Shown here piece after piece: positions 54,504 to 64,000 of a stretch of DNA of 64,000 bases. This DNA comes from Sipunculus nudus (lineage: Eukaryota > Annelida > Sipuncula > Golfingiida > Sipunculidae). Position numbers and translations under genes: made by a program. Every line of letters starts with the position of its first letter. The stretch's first letter is position 1. The notes beneath the pieces are model-generated. The model was given only the letters and a program-made list of their open reading frames with translations, was not told where the DNA came from and searched no databases. The stretch covers positions 28,451,956-28,515,955 of the forward strand of contig CM049312.1 in assembly GCA_026874595.1 (NCBI GenBank). The letters are read 5' to 3'.

Positions 54504-56040
54504 TTGTCACCATCTATATTAAGGTTTCAATACAGCCCTACAATTTTTACCCCGAGGGTATAATACTGTTTTCACACCTTTCCTTTGGCTGAAAAAATGG
54601 ATGTGACATCTCCTTTTTCTCCCATTGCCTAATTAATCTTCTGTTTTGCCTTTCTGTGGCGTTTAAAAGTTAGATAAAACTTAATGGACGGTCATGCAAT
54701 TATAAAACCACGAATAGACAGGATCAACTACGCTTTACTTTTGTTGGTCTGCATCCTTGCATCAGCATCAGAGTGAGTTAAAGTGCGCTGCTTATATGAA
54801 ACGTTTAAATAAAGATGTCTTACCTGCCGTACGATATAATTGTAAAACTTTCATATGTTTGATATTTGTCCTCGGGTGTATTTTAAATGTGAATATATAC
54901 TCTTTCATATATCACTATTTTATACGACTTTAAGAATACGCTCATGTTTATCAAATATATTCTGTAAAGATTTCAGAGCGCAATTCAAAAACAGCAGTAC
55001 ATCTAAACGGGTCATCCTGTCAGTGTGAAAATTAATGTATAAATAATGAATGAATAAAATGCTTCTCTTACGTTTAAAGTCAATAAATATCCTGACCATG
55101 TTCGAGAGACTTATCATTTGAGGGAAATATCCCGTGGCAGGTGAATTAATGCATGAGGCCTTATTTGAGATGACGTTGCTTTATTTTGCATATCTACACA
55201 GAATTTCCAGATGAACGTGATTTGTATTATTTAAGAAGAATGAGATTATTTCCTATGGTTAATTTTTATTGGCTGTGACTTATTGTATATTCATTGTTTC
55301 ACGATATATCAGTACCATTGCTGTAAAGTGCGCCATCAAATTTATTCTGTGCTGAACGTTACCAACATGTGCAGCGCAAATCGCAACACAAATCATCACC
55401 GATGACATTCGCGAATAATAGTAAAACAGATATTAGTGCTGACGTCATGTGATTATTTGAGGACAAATTTATTTTCCTTTTGAACACATAATAACAACTT
55501 ACACAGGCTCACGTCCTAAAGTGTGTAAATATCAGAATTTGATTTGAATGTGACTCGGTGCATTATAATTCGAATCCAAATGTTTCAAATAAAATTCAAA
55601 TGGTAATGCAATATACTCTGAACCCACTGTAGTACAATGAGACACTGATCAAGTAGAACACATTGCTCACATTTTATTTTCAATGGTACAGGAGCAAGCA
55701 TTGTTTTTGATGGTTATAATGATAATGGTGTACGAAAAATATTCATCCTTGCCGATTTATAGATTAAATATATAGTTAAATGTTAAGGATATTGTCTCTC
55801 CATAAGTCTAGCTGGATATATTAATGCCAGATATGGCACACAGATCAGTGCGTCGTGCCATGAAAAAAGTCATGTGAGTCTTCTTAATAATGGCGGTCCC
55901 CAGACTCTCTACTTATAAAAAAACTGCATTTTCTGGTGCATGGCGATACTAAGTGCTCGCTTGTATAGACAGTGCGCATCATCATTGCGTCGTTTGGACG
56001 GGAACACAGAGATAAGTAGTAAATGTGATTTATGCTCACT
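54504..56040. other. 3' flank of SDR-B
   Basis: Aligns with 18924-20700 except for a deletion around 54575 relative to copy A. No gene recognised. Confidence 0.45.
54808..54813 (+). promoter_or_regulatory. Possible SDR-B polyadenylation signal
   Basis: First canonical AATAAA after the stop, about 305 nt downstream. The site aligned with the SDR-A signal reads TATTAA. Confidence 0.35.
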
Positions 56041-56049
56041 CGCCACACT

Positions 56050-56665
56050 CGTACACAAATGACAGAAATTTAAGATATGTGAAAAGGGCCCCGTGGGACC
56101 AGTTAAAAAAATGTTTTATTTTATTACAAAAGGGAACAGAGGGTTAATAAATGACGATACCCCTCTGTTGATTATTAAGTACAAATAATCAATGCATGAT
56201 AGGGCCGAATCGACATAGGCCGCTGAACGATGTAAGCACCCCCTCCCCCCCCCCCCTCCCAACCACAGGGAGAGATGGGGAGAAAAAAGATGTTAAGTGC
56301 CACAAGCAATTTGCAGACTTGTACTACTGAATATAAACCCCGAACATGAATCAATAAATGATTAACAGAGTTGGAACCTGCAGGGTCTGCTGATGACGTA
56401 AATAGTTACAGATTCCAATATTTTAACTGAAAGGAGAACCTGTAAAGCTCAACACACAGTAGTTACTCAGATGAGTTCACTACTGTTTAACTTCTAAATT
56501 CTTAATACATATATACATATTAGAACTTAATGCAGCAGATACCCACTTGTGATCACCACTGGACTAGGACCTAATGAATATATTTGAATATAATGGAGCA
56601 TTTACCCACTTGGGATCACCACTGGACCAGAAATAGAGCAACTACCCCTTGGGATCACAACCTTC
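56050..56665. mobile_element. Insert of about 600 bp, only in copy B
   Basis: Missing from copy A between 20700 and 20735. Contains a threefold TACCCACTTGGGATCACCAC-like repeat and a poly-C tract. Ends and family unclear. Confidence 0.45.
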
Positions 56666-56704
56666 ATTGAGAGGTTACAACATACAACTGAATACTGAGC
56701 AGGT

Positions 56705-56898
56705 CAGTGGCGGATCCAGAGGGGGTGGGGGTCTGCCCCCCCCCCCCCTTTTGAGCGCACACAACCCTTTTTTAGGGTTCTGATCTAAATTTGGGGGCCT
56801 GGATCCCCTCCTTGCCGGACCAGATGACTCTTTTTAGATTTTCTTTTAGTCCTCCTAGGTTGGATCCTCCCCTTTCCGAAATCCTGGATCCGCCCCTG
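56705..56898. mobile_element. hAT-like MITE (copy B), best-preserved copy
   Basis: Inverted ends CAGTGGCGGATCCAG and CTGGATCCGCCCCTG, one mismatch in 15. 194 bp, no coding sequence. Confidence 0.65.
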
Positions 56899-57539
56899 TA
56901 AGATGTCGTCTTTGAAAGTTAAAGTAGATTTGATCAAAGGTAGGTTAACATCCCACCCCTTGAAGACGTAGGACGTGTTCTAGGTTAAAATTTCCGTTGT
57001 ACTCATATAATTTTTTGGATGTATTGCTCCATTTTGAAGTCATAGACACTGTTAGTCATGATTGTCGTCGATTATTCTCTTGTAACTGCAAGAATGATAC
57101 TATTTGGTTTTAGAGGTCGAGGCGTTTATATTGTCCCGCACAATGTTAAAAATAGAAACGTTACCCATGTATTATGAAAGCAATACAATTTGAAAAAAAA
57201 ATGCAAATTTAATCCAGGTTTTAGTGAAATATTGGCCGGTTATTTGTGAAACATAAATTCCTGAAATCGTGTAATGTACAATGATCACTAATAACTTTAA
57301 GCTGTATGGCATTGATTTTACAATCAATTTGGTCTTAATTTCATTATTACATACTTTTATATTCATTTAATAGCTGCCCTTATATAACAGTCAATGCATA
57401 TTTGGTGTTAGGTTAGCAATTGTATTGCAGCTGGTACGTGCTGATAACATTTTGAGTAACATCATTTCATGGGGAAAAAAGAATTAAAAAAAATGTAAGG
57501 TATTATAAGTGCTAACATAAGTGTTTTATCTGTGTCACA

Positions 57540-58077
57540 GAAGCTCCAGTATCTGAATAACTGATGCATCGATCGCAATGATTCTTTGCGTGAATATTGA
57601 TCATAGAATGGTGGCGCTCCCTTTATATTTTGGATTTTTACACGTTTTTCTCTTTTTTTGAGACCATCAAATGAAATGGACGTCCATTAACAAGGCTCAA
57701 ATCGTTACCGTTCGTTCTAGAATCTTCTACAATCACACCGAGGCAGGTCACTAACAAATCTTCTCAGAGACCTAAAATTAGGTCCCTGGTACCCATATCC
57801 TTTTGGCAATTGGGCTCGTAAGTACCCACAGGAATAATTAAAAATATAATACAAAAACTCTAGTATGTGAATAACTAATGCACTGATGGCTATGATTCTT
57901 TGCATGCATATTGATTATGGAGTGTTTCATCAGTTCCTTTAGACTTGTGGCGCAATATGTATTTTTGTTAATGTTTACGCATTTTTTTTCTCTATTTTTG
58001 AGACCTTTAAATGAAGCGTCATCTGAAAACAGGGCACAAATTGTCAATGTTTGAGCTAGAATCTTCTAACTTATCAT
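57540..58077. repeat. Intron-type repeat at the right edge of block B
   Basis: Same family as the ERE-bearing repeats (AAGCTCCAGTATCTGAATAACTGATGC...). It is the host of the LTR element that follows; that family's sequence resumes at 63799. Confidence 0.6.
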
Positions 58078-58841
58078 TGTTACGGAACCTTATAGCAACA
58101 AATCACGTGGTCGTGAGCATAAATTTTGTTAAGGAGATAAATAAAATCAGATTCTGTAACACTAGGCAGCGTGAAATATTAAGGGGAATGAATAAAGTCA
58201 GTGCTTTTTGTTAACAAATAATTATAATTTATTCTTAAAAAATGCTAAAATGTACAGTACCAGAGAGTCCGGATCCTAGGCTTTTCTGGATACCACCACA
58301 AAGTCCTTTAAAACGTATAATCCAGATGAAACGTTCACGTAAATCTTCTCAGAGAATAATATTCCAATTCAATCTTGAAATCAATTTGTTGAAATCAAAA
58401 AGTGAAAATCTGCTAATAATCCCAAAGGCACACTGAAGACTGTATATCTGTTACAAATGTCGAAGAATATCTATAAGTTCTGCAATCATCGGAAAGGCCC
58501 ACAAAACTGACTCACACTCTTCCGTGTCCGCTGGATTTTTTTTCTCTTTCTCCTCTTCTAAACACAGCCTCTATTTATAACATTTTCATCCGAAAATTCT
58601 GGAAATGGTAAACTCCATAGAACAATACACACGTTACAGGAACAGACTTGAAACATCGAGAGCAAAGAATGCTGTGTTTTTGCACTTCAGTCCCCCACGT
58701 GGGCCAGGCCAACTCGCATGGCAACGAACTATGCTTGCGCTACACGATTCAGAATGTAACACTCCTGTGCACAATAAACCAGGGCCTGCCCAACACGAAT
58801 CAGAATGCCAACAGCGCACAATAAAAGAGACACCTGTAACA
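58078..58841 (-). repeat. 3' LTR of Gmr1-like element
   Basis: 764 bp with inverted ends TGTTAC...GTAACA. Compared with the partial 5' LTR it lacks about 50 bp near 58240. Confidence 0.85.
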
Positions 58842-58852
58842 CTCCCCCTCCT
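58842..58852 (-). promoter_or_regulatory. Polypurine tract of Gmr1-like element
   Basis: AGGAGGGGGAG on the minus strand, directly before the 3' LTR. Confidence 0.8.
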
Positions 58853-58999
58853 GTATGAAAAAAAGAAAGTTTTCAAAAAAAATCTTTCTTTTTACGATCA
58901 CAATCACTAAATTTAAACTATTTCAAAAATCATCTTATTCACAACATTACATAAACATCTCATTTATAACATTTCATAAACATATCAATAAGCAATCAG

Positions 59000-59570
59000 C
59001 AAGTACATTGTCTTTCCCTTTAAGGTGTCTGATTTCAAGATTATAATCCAGTAAAAAGAAACTCAAACCTCAACAACCTTTGATTTTTATACTTTAACTT
59101 GTTCATGAACGTGAGGGGATTGCTATCAATCAAGACAATGATAAGTTTACCTGAGGAAGTAACATAAACTTCAAATGGTTGCAATGCCAAAATCAAAGCC
59201 AAACAATCTTTTTCAATGGTGGAGTAGTTTTATCTGGTTTGCATTAAATTTTCTAGAAAATAACAAATTGGATGATCTATGTCACCACTGCCTTCTTGTA
59301 ACAACACAGCACCAGCAGCAGTATCACTAGCATCTACAGCTAACTTAAAAGGTACAGAAACGTCTGAAGTTGCTAAAACTGGAGAACTTTTCACAATTGC
59401 CTTCAAATTCTGAAATGCATTTTCACACTGAACATTCCATACAAACATTTCTTTCTGCTTTAACAAATTAGTCAAAGGTTCAGCTACAGCAGTAAAATTT
59501 GGACAAAACTTCCTGTAGTAGCATACCATACCAAGAAAACGCATTATTTGCTTTTTGTTTTCTCGTCTAG
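59000..59570 (-). pseudogene. Gmr1-like RNase H and RT connection, disrupted
   Basis: The frame 59544-59230 reads MRFLGMVCYYRKFCPNF, then LAVDASDTAAGAVLLQEG (RNase H Asp), then a stop; YSTIEKDCLALILAL follows in the same general frame. It lies last in pol and is followed by the polypurine tract, with no integrase after it. Confidence 0.82.
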
Positions 59571-59639
59571 GAAATGCAGAAATAGCACTTACTTAAGCAT
59601 CAACAGGTTTTACCTGACCCTGCCCTACAATATGACCCA

Positions 59640-60430
59640 AAAATGTTATTTGTGCATGACAAATCTCAGATTTGACTAAGTTAACGGTCAGACGTGCTTC
59701 ACGGAGTCTTTCGAAGAGGTCGCAAAGAATTGCAGATGTTCCTCCCAGGTGTCGCTGTACACGATGAGGTCATGAATATATGCGTCGCAGCCCTGAATGT
59801 CCTTGACAACCATATGGATGAATCACTGGAACGTGGCTGGCGAGTTCTTCATGCCAAACGGCATAACTTTATACTGGTGGAGTTCTTGCGACGTCACAAA
59901 TGCGGACACTTATTTCGCTCGTTCTGTCAGCGGAACTGGCCAGAATCGGGAACGTGTCAGTCTTGGTGACAGGGTTCAGTTTTCGATAATCTGTGCACAT
60001 ACGGTAACTTCCATCAGGTTTTGGCATAAGAATACAAAATGAACACCAGGTGCTGTTTACTAGGTTCAATAAAATCATTGTCCAGCAAATATTGAACCTT
60101 ATCTTGTATATATTTTTGCTTTTCTGGATTAAGTCTATAAGGATGCTGCTTGACTGCGCTTGCCTCACCAACATCAACATCATGGCAGTATATGTTAGTT
60201 CGCGTTAGAATGTCACTAAACAAATGTTCATAATTCTGCAGCAGGTTCTTGAGGTCTTGTTGTTGTTGTGCGGTAAGGTGTGACAGTTTGTCATCCAGAT
60301 TGTTAAGCACGTCTGAGTTTTTTAGTGGTACTGTTCCACACTGAATATCTACATCACACTTACAATCGGTATTTACTTTAACTGGGTCAGGGTCAGTTTT
60401 TACACAAGTAACAGCAGTAACATTATGTAC
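59640..60430 (-). pseudogene. Gmr1-like reverse transcriptase, disrupted
   Basis: QHPYRLNPEKQKYIQDKVQY, then FIEPS, then (frame change) MPKPDGSYRMCTDYRKLNPV, then YIHDLIVYSDTWEEH at 59766-59780 and beyond. The YxDD box reads YIHD: the first Asp is His (codon at 59772-59774, one base change GAT to CAT). The palm motif around the first catalytic Asp is scrambled by frameshifts. Confidence 0.82.
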
Positions 60431-61490
60431 AACATCTGTGCTATTTCTGTCAGAATATGGTTTCAACATGTTAACATGGCACAGTCGTATTTTCTTACGC
60501 CTATCTGGAGTTAACAGTATTTAATTGAAATCACTGACTTTCTTGTCAACAATGTAAGGACCAAAATACCTAGCTTGCAGAGGTCTCCCAGGGATGGATA
60601 GTAGCGCAAGGACCTTTTCGCCAGGCTCAAACGTCCTACTTACACTGTGCTTGTAATATTTTGTTTTCATTTTACTTTGTGCAGATTTTAGTTTTAGACG
60701 TGGCAGTCTCACAACCATTGTGTAGTTTAGCTGTAAAGTCTGAGACATACTGCAATAATCTAAGAGAATCAGGATTTTCACACAAGAGTTTTTCTTTAAG
60801 CAGTTTTAATGGACCTCGAACTGAGTGTCCGAAAACTAGTTCGAAGGGACTGTAACCAAAGTATTATTGAAAAGTTTCTCTGACAGCAACCAGCAACAGG
60901 TCGATTCCTTCATCCCAGTCTTTCTGTGTGTCATAACAATAAGTCCTAATCATGTTTTTAATGTCTGGTGAAAACGCTCGAGGGACTCTCAGGATGGTAT
61001 GGCGAAGAGCTGTACTGTTTTATACCTAGCTAAAGCATAACTTGGAATAAGCCAGCCATTAAATTAAACCCTTGATCAGAATGGACGGGTTTTGTTAATA
61101 CAAAAGTTGTAAAAAAAATTGATCAGAACCTTGACAACACTTTTGGCTTAATTTTGCGCAATGGTATTGCCTCAGGGAACCTGGTAGATGCGCACATAAT
61201 TGTCAGCAAGTATTAATGTCCAAATTTTGTTTTGGGTAGTGGTCCAACACAATCAACAATAATCCTACTTAATGGCTCCTCGAAAGCAGGAATAGGCTTA
61301 ATTTGGGCTGTAGGAGGATTCTGACTGGGCTTGCCTACCATCTAGCATGTATGGCATGATTTACAATATTGTACAACATCTGTCCTGAGGTAAGGCCAAT
61401 AGAATTATGTGCTAACTTTCTGATAAGTTTTATGTATACCTAGATGGCCAGACAAAGGAGCTTCATGTGCCATGCTTAGAATTTCATTAC
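60430..61490 (-). pseudogene. Gmr1-like integrase, disrupted, upstream of RT
   Basis: HHCC zinc domain (AHEAPLSGHLG ... YCKSCHTC, 61475-61350), IIVDCVGPLP with the first Asp (about 61255), HSDQG with the second, YHPES then after a 1-nt shift LERFHQTLKNM with the Glu (about 60980), and the C-terminal FEPGEKVLALL ... RYFGPY GPY/F block (about 60640-60570). It ends CHVNMLKPYSD and continues without a stop into the RT linker (frame 60469-60014). Confidence 0.85.
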
Positions 61491-61778
61491 GATAGCTTTT
61501 GGGTATTACTATTTGATGTTTGATGGCCCACTCATCATCAGCGCATACATCAGGTGGTCGCCATTTACACATAAGCACTCCATTTTTAACATAGAAACAA
61601 ACTGGGTTCTGTGACAGGTCATCTTAATAGGCTGCCCTGGGAAACAAACACGAAATATAAGGGTTCTTATGCTGTCCCGCGATAAGTTCTGACCTTGAAA
61701 ATGCTTCATCCTGTACGGGCGAGTCGTTAGACGAGTCACTAGTGATTCCCAGAGTGTTATTATCTGGACCATTATCCT

Positions 61779-62230
61779 CATGTGTGTATTTTCTCGGCCA
61801 TAGATCTAGTTACAGCACATGAAGGATACAAACCAGGAATTTCCTGACTTTCAGGATCAGTGTCCCGATCAAGTGACGGCTTTTCTGTCACTATTGGTAA
61901 GGTCTGTACTTTGTCACCTGCAACATCATTGCCTAGTAGCAACTGAATTCCCTTAAAAGCTATTGTAGTTATTGTGCCCACAGTAATTTTCCCAGAAATC
62001 AAATCTGATTTTCAACTGAAGTGTGCTTGTCTGAAAACACACAATCATCAAGTGCATGTGCACCAGTAAAAGACCTATTAGAAAATGGCAAAGTGTTTGC
62101 TAACATTAGAGTTTGGCCTGAACCAGTGTCCCTCAAAATTCTAATAGGGGTAGAATCTGAAAAATCACTTGAAAACGACACAAAACCGTCATATGAATGG
62201 CCCAAATAACTCCATTTCAGACTCAAGAGA
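61779..62230 (-). pseudogene. Gmr1-like aspartic protease, disrupted
   Basis: PIRILRDTGSGQTLML with the DTG triad at about 62130-62122, and GITV-like flap and ISGKITVGTI further on. A stop separates the two halves at 61999-62002. Confidence 0.78.
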
Positions 62231-62529
62231 GGAAGCTACTACCTCAACCTCATCAAACAAAGAACTGACACTGACAGTGTCAGTCATAAAATCTTTTTTT
62301 CAGATTCACTAAAGGAATCTTCATCCTTTTTACAATCAAACTCCTCATGAGTGTCAACAGAGGAATTTTCCGCAGCAGAAACAAACTTGACCTGGCCTCG
62401 TATCAAATACTCTCGCAAGAGTCATAAAAAGCCTTATTTAGTGGATACTCCTCGCAGGAGTGTTGAAAGGATCTAGCCTTATTAAATCCCTCGCAGGAAT
62501 CAAATGAGGTTTTTACCCCGCAGGCTTAG

Positions 62530-63386
62530 GATTCTTCTTTGGAGTCAGACGGCACGTTGGCCTCCGTAGCAGGTTTCAAGAAAAGTTTTAACATCTGCTT
62601 TAATACAGCGCTTAAATTCTTCAAGCAAAATCAACTGGCGCAAATTGTCATAATCTTTCATTACATTTTCAGAACTACAACAGCGATCAAACAACTGCTC
62701 TTTTGTCCTAGCAAATTCTACGTAGGTCTGATTTTTGCGCTTTTCCCAATTTCTGAATTTTTGGCATTAAGCCTCCGGAACTAACTCATAACCTTTTAGT
62801 ATTAACCGTTTAACCTGGTCATAGTCAGCAGCGGCTTCTACTGAAAGCTCTGTATAAATTATCTGGTCTTGGTAGTCAATACACTTAGCATAGTCCAATA
62901 TTCCTTAGGCCATTTTAAATTTTCAGCTACCTTCTCAGGGTGTTAGAAATATTTATCAACCTCTTTTTCATGATAAGGTGGGACAAGTCTAATGTGTTAA
63001 GTAATATCAAAACTGGTGATGTTGCATGTAGACTGTTGTAATATACGTCTTTCTAACTCCAGTCGTTTTAACTCAATTTCTTTTTTTTTCTTATAATCCT
63101 GCTCATGTTGCATTTCTCACTTTTTTTTATTCCAACTGCAACAGTAAGGCTGTCATTTTTTTGTCTCCACTTCACTCTCTTCAATTAATCCTCTGCTGAC
63201 TAGATCTTGCATGATATTAGCAATAATATCAGGCTTTCTCAAAGCTTTTTTCACACCTAGCCTTAAGTGTTCTCCCAAACGCAACAACTGCTCTTTTGTC
63301 AACTGTTCAAGTGGATCAGGGTCTGGATCTTCCACAAATGTCTCAGGTTTGAAATCCGCCATATTAAGATGTTGAAACAATAACAA
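62530..63386 (-). pseudogene. Gmr1-like gag, disrupted
   Basis: Likely start MADFKPETFVEDPDPDPLEQ (about 63365), with a first 70-residue helix-rich stretch and a stop at 63153. Later come HIRLVPPYHEKEVDKYF and, at 62830-62590, the SCAN-like end of the capsid: CQKFRNWEKRKNQTYVEFAR and NLRQLILLEEFKRC. A stop and frame changes intervene. No zinc knuckle was found. Confidence 0.78.
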
Positions 63387-63505
63387 AACGCCACTGAGAT
63401 AAACCTTGTAAACAATGTAATGTATACAGTGTGTAATCTTGTAAACAATGTATTGTAAACAATGTGTCTAGGTCAAGGCCTAATAAATTTTCAAAACTAT
63501 TAAGC

Positions 63506-63523
63506 ATCCCGGACGAGCCCCCA
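63506..63523 (-). promoter_or_regulatory. Primer binding site, tRNA-Pro type
   Basis: Minus strand TGGGGGCTCGTCCGGGAT, the classic 18-nt complement of tRNA-Pro, 6 nt inside the 5' LTR. Confidence 0.9.
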
Positions 63524-63529
63524 GTTTTA

Positions 63530-63798
63530 TGTTACGGAACCTAATAACAACAAATCACGCAGTCGTGAGCATAAATTTTGTTACGGAAATAAATAAAAAA
63601 ATCTGTAACACTAGGCTGCGTGAAATGTCTAAGGAAATGCCAGGGAAATGAATAAAGAAGTCATTGGGTTTTTGTTAACAAATAATTATAATTTATTCTT
63701 AAAACAATCCTAACATTACAATACACTAAATCAATACAATTACACAGTAAAACAATAAAAATGTACAGTACCAGAGTGTCCAGATCCTGGGCTTTTCT
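63530..63798 (-). repeat. 5' LTR of Gmr1-like element, truncated
   Basis: Matches the inner (R/U5-side) third of the 3' LTR, from TGTTACGGAACC to about GGCTTTTCT, then breaks into the intron-type repeat. The promoter end of the LTR is missing. Confidence 0.8.
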
Positions 63799-64000
63799 CA
63801 TATCCTCCGAGTTATGGGGCTCGTAAGTCCCCCCAAGAATAACTGTATCTGCAAAAACATAGTTTTGAGGATACTATGTTGTTTGCGCGGGTTCCACCGC
63901 CGCCGCATTTGTTTCCGGATAACTCCTCTGAGACCCTTAACCGATTTTCCCGAAACCTGGCACAGTTGTTCCCTTACCTATGTACATGTGCATTACAAAG
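63799..64000. repeat. Intron-type repeat, right flank
   Basis: GAGTTATGGGGCTCGTAAG..CCCCCC resumes the repeat family seen at 57540-58077. The window ends inside repetitive DNA. Confidence 0.5.

Larger units (their letters stand above)
36533..57539. repeat. Segmental duplication, copy B
   Basis: Direct copy of 5438-21816 that carries SDR-B. The extra 4.6 kb is largely insertions: Helitron-like 44118-46459, 48905-49480 and about 56050-56665, plus rearranged DNA upstream of exon 1. Confidence 0.85.
58078..63798 (-). mobile_element. Gmr1-like Ty3/gypsy retrotransposon relic (integrase before RT)
   Basis: On the minus strand: truncated 5' LTR (63798-63530), tRNA-Pro primer site, gag with SCAN-like capsid, protease, integrase, RT, RNase H, polypurine tract, complete 3' LTR (58841-58078). 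The integrase C-terminus runs directly into the RT N-terminal linker, so the order is gag-PR-INT-RT-RH, as in Gmr1-like elements and Ty1/copia but unlike other Ty3/gypsy. Sequence motifs (GPY/F integrase, RT type) are Ty3/gypsy. Many stops, frameshifts and a mutated RT active site show it is dead. Confidence 0.88.

Overview
The window is animal nuclear DNA. It is AT-rich, has long introns with canonical GT-AG borders, and is dense in transposon remnants. The repeat types (Helitron-like elements carrying satellite arrays, tRNA-derived SINEs, Ty3/gypsy elements of two pol architectures, L1/Tx1-type LINEs) suggest a marine lophotrochozoan, most likely a bivalve mollusc. The taxon is an inference, not something read directly from the sequence.

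The core is a direct segmental duplication. Copy A is about 5438-21816 and copy B about 36533-57539. Each carries one complete nine-exon gene for a classical short-chain dehydrogenase/reductase (SDR): SDR-A at 5932-18923 and SDR-B at 37671-54503, both on the + strand. All exon lengths and intron phases are identical (37, 140, 93, 139, 41, 70, 37, 64 and 183 nt; 267 aa), and every catalytic motif is kept in both. The proteins differ at about 30 positions, 23 of them in exons 4-8, which form the substrate-side half. Between the two genes, at 23438-26200, are four recognisable exons of a third, dead SDR paralog, so the cluster once held at least three genes.

Around and inside these genes lie mobile elements. 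(1) A minus-strand L1/Tx1-like LINE relic (about 2110-4745). (2) A gag relic with a SCAN-like capsid region (24370-25260, minus) and a foldback repeat, both sitting inside the dead SDR. (3) A nearly complete but broken Ty3/gypsy element (30188-36267, +) with about 96% identical LTRs, a tRNA-Lys primer site, conventional PR-RT-RH-INT order and a PHD-type zinc finger before the integrase. (4) A second Ty3/gypsy relic (58078-63798, minus) with a tRNA-Pro primer site, whose integrase lies upstream of reverse transcriptase, the order of the Gmr1-like group. (5) A 2.3-kb Helitron-like element with a higher-order satellite array in intron 3 of SDR-B, whose empty site is preserved in SDR-A.

Comparing the two copies works as a natural before/after experiment. 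Several insertions (Helitron-like in B, SINE in A, a 576-bp element with a 9-bp target duplication in B, a roughly 600-bp insert in B), an inverted promoter segment in B, and loss of the AATAAA signal in B all post-date the duplication or differ between the copies. Repeats shared by both copies predate it, including an intronic family carrying perfect AGGTCAnnnTGACCT palindromes. No rRNA, functional tRNA, CRISPR array or prokaryotic operon was seen.
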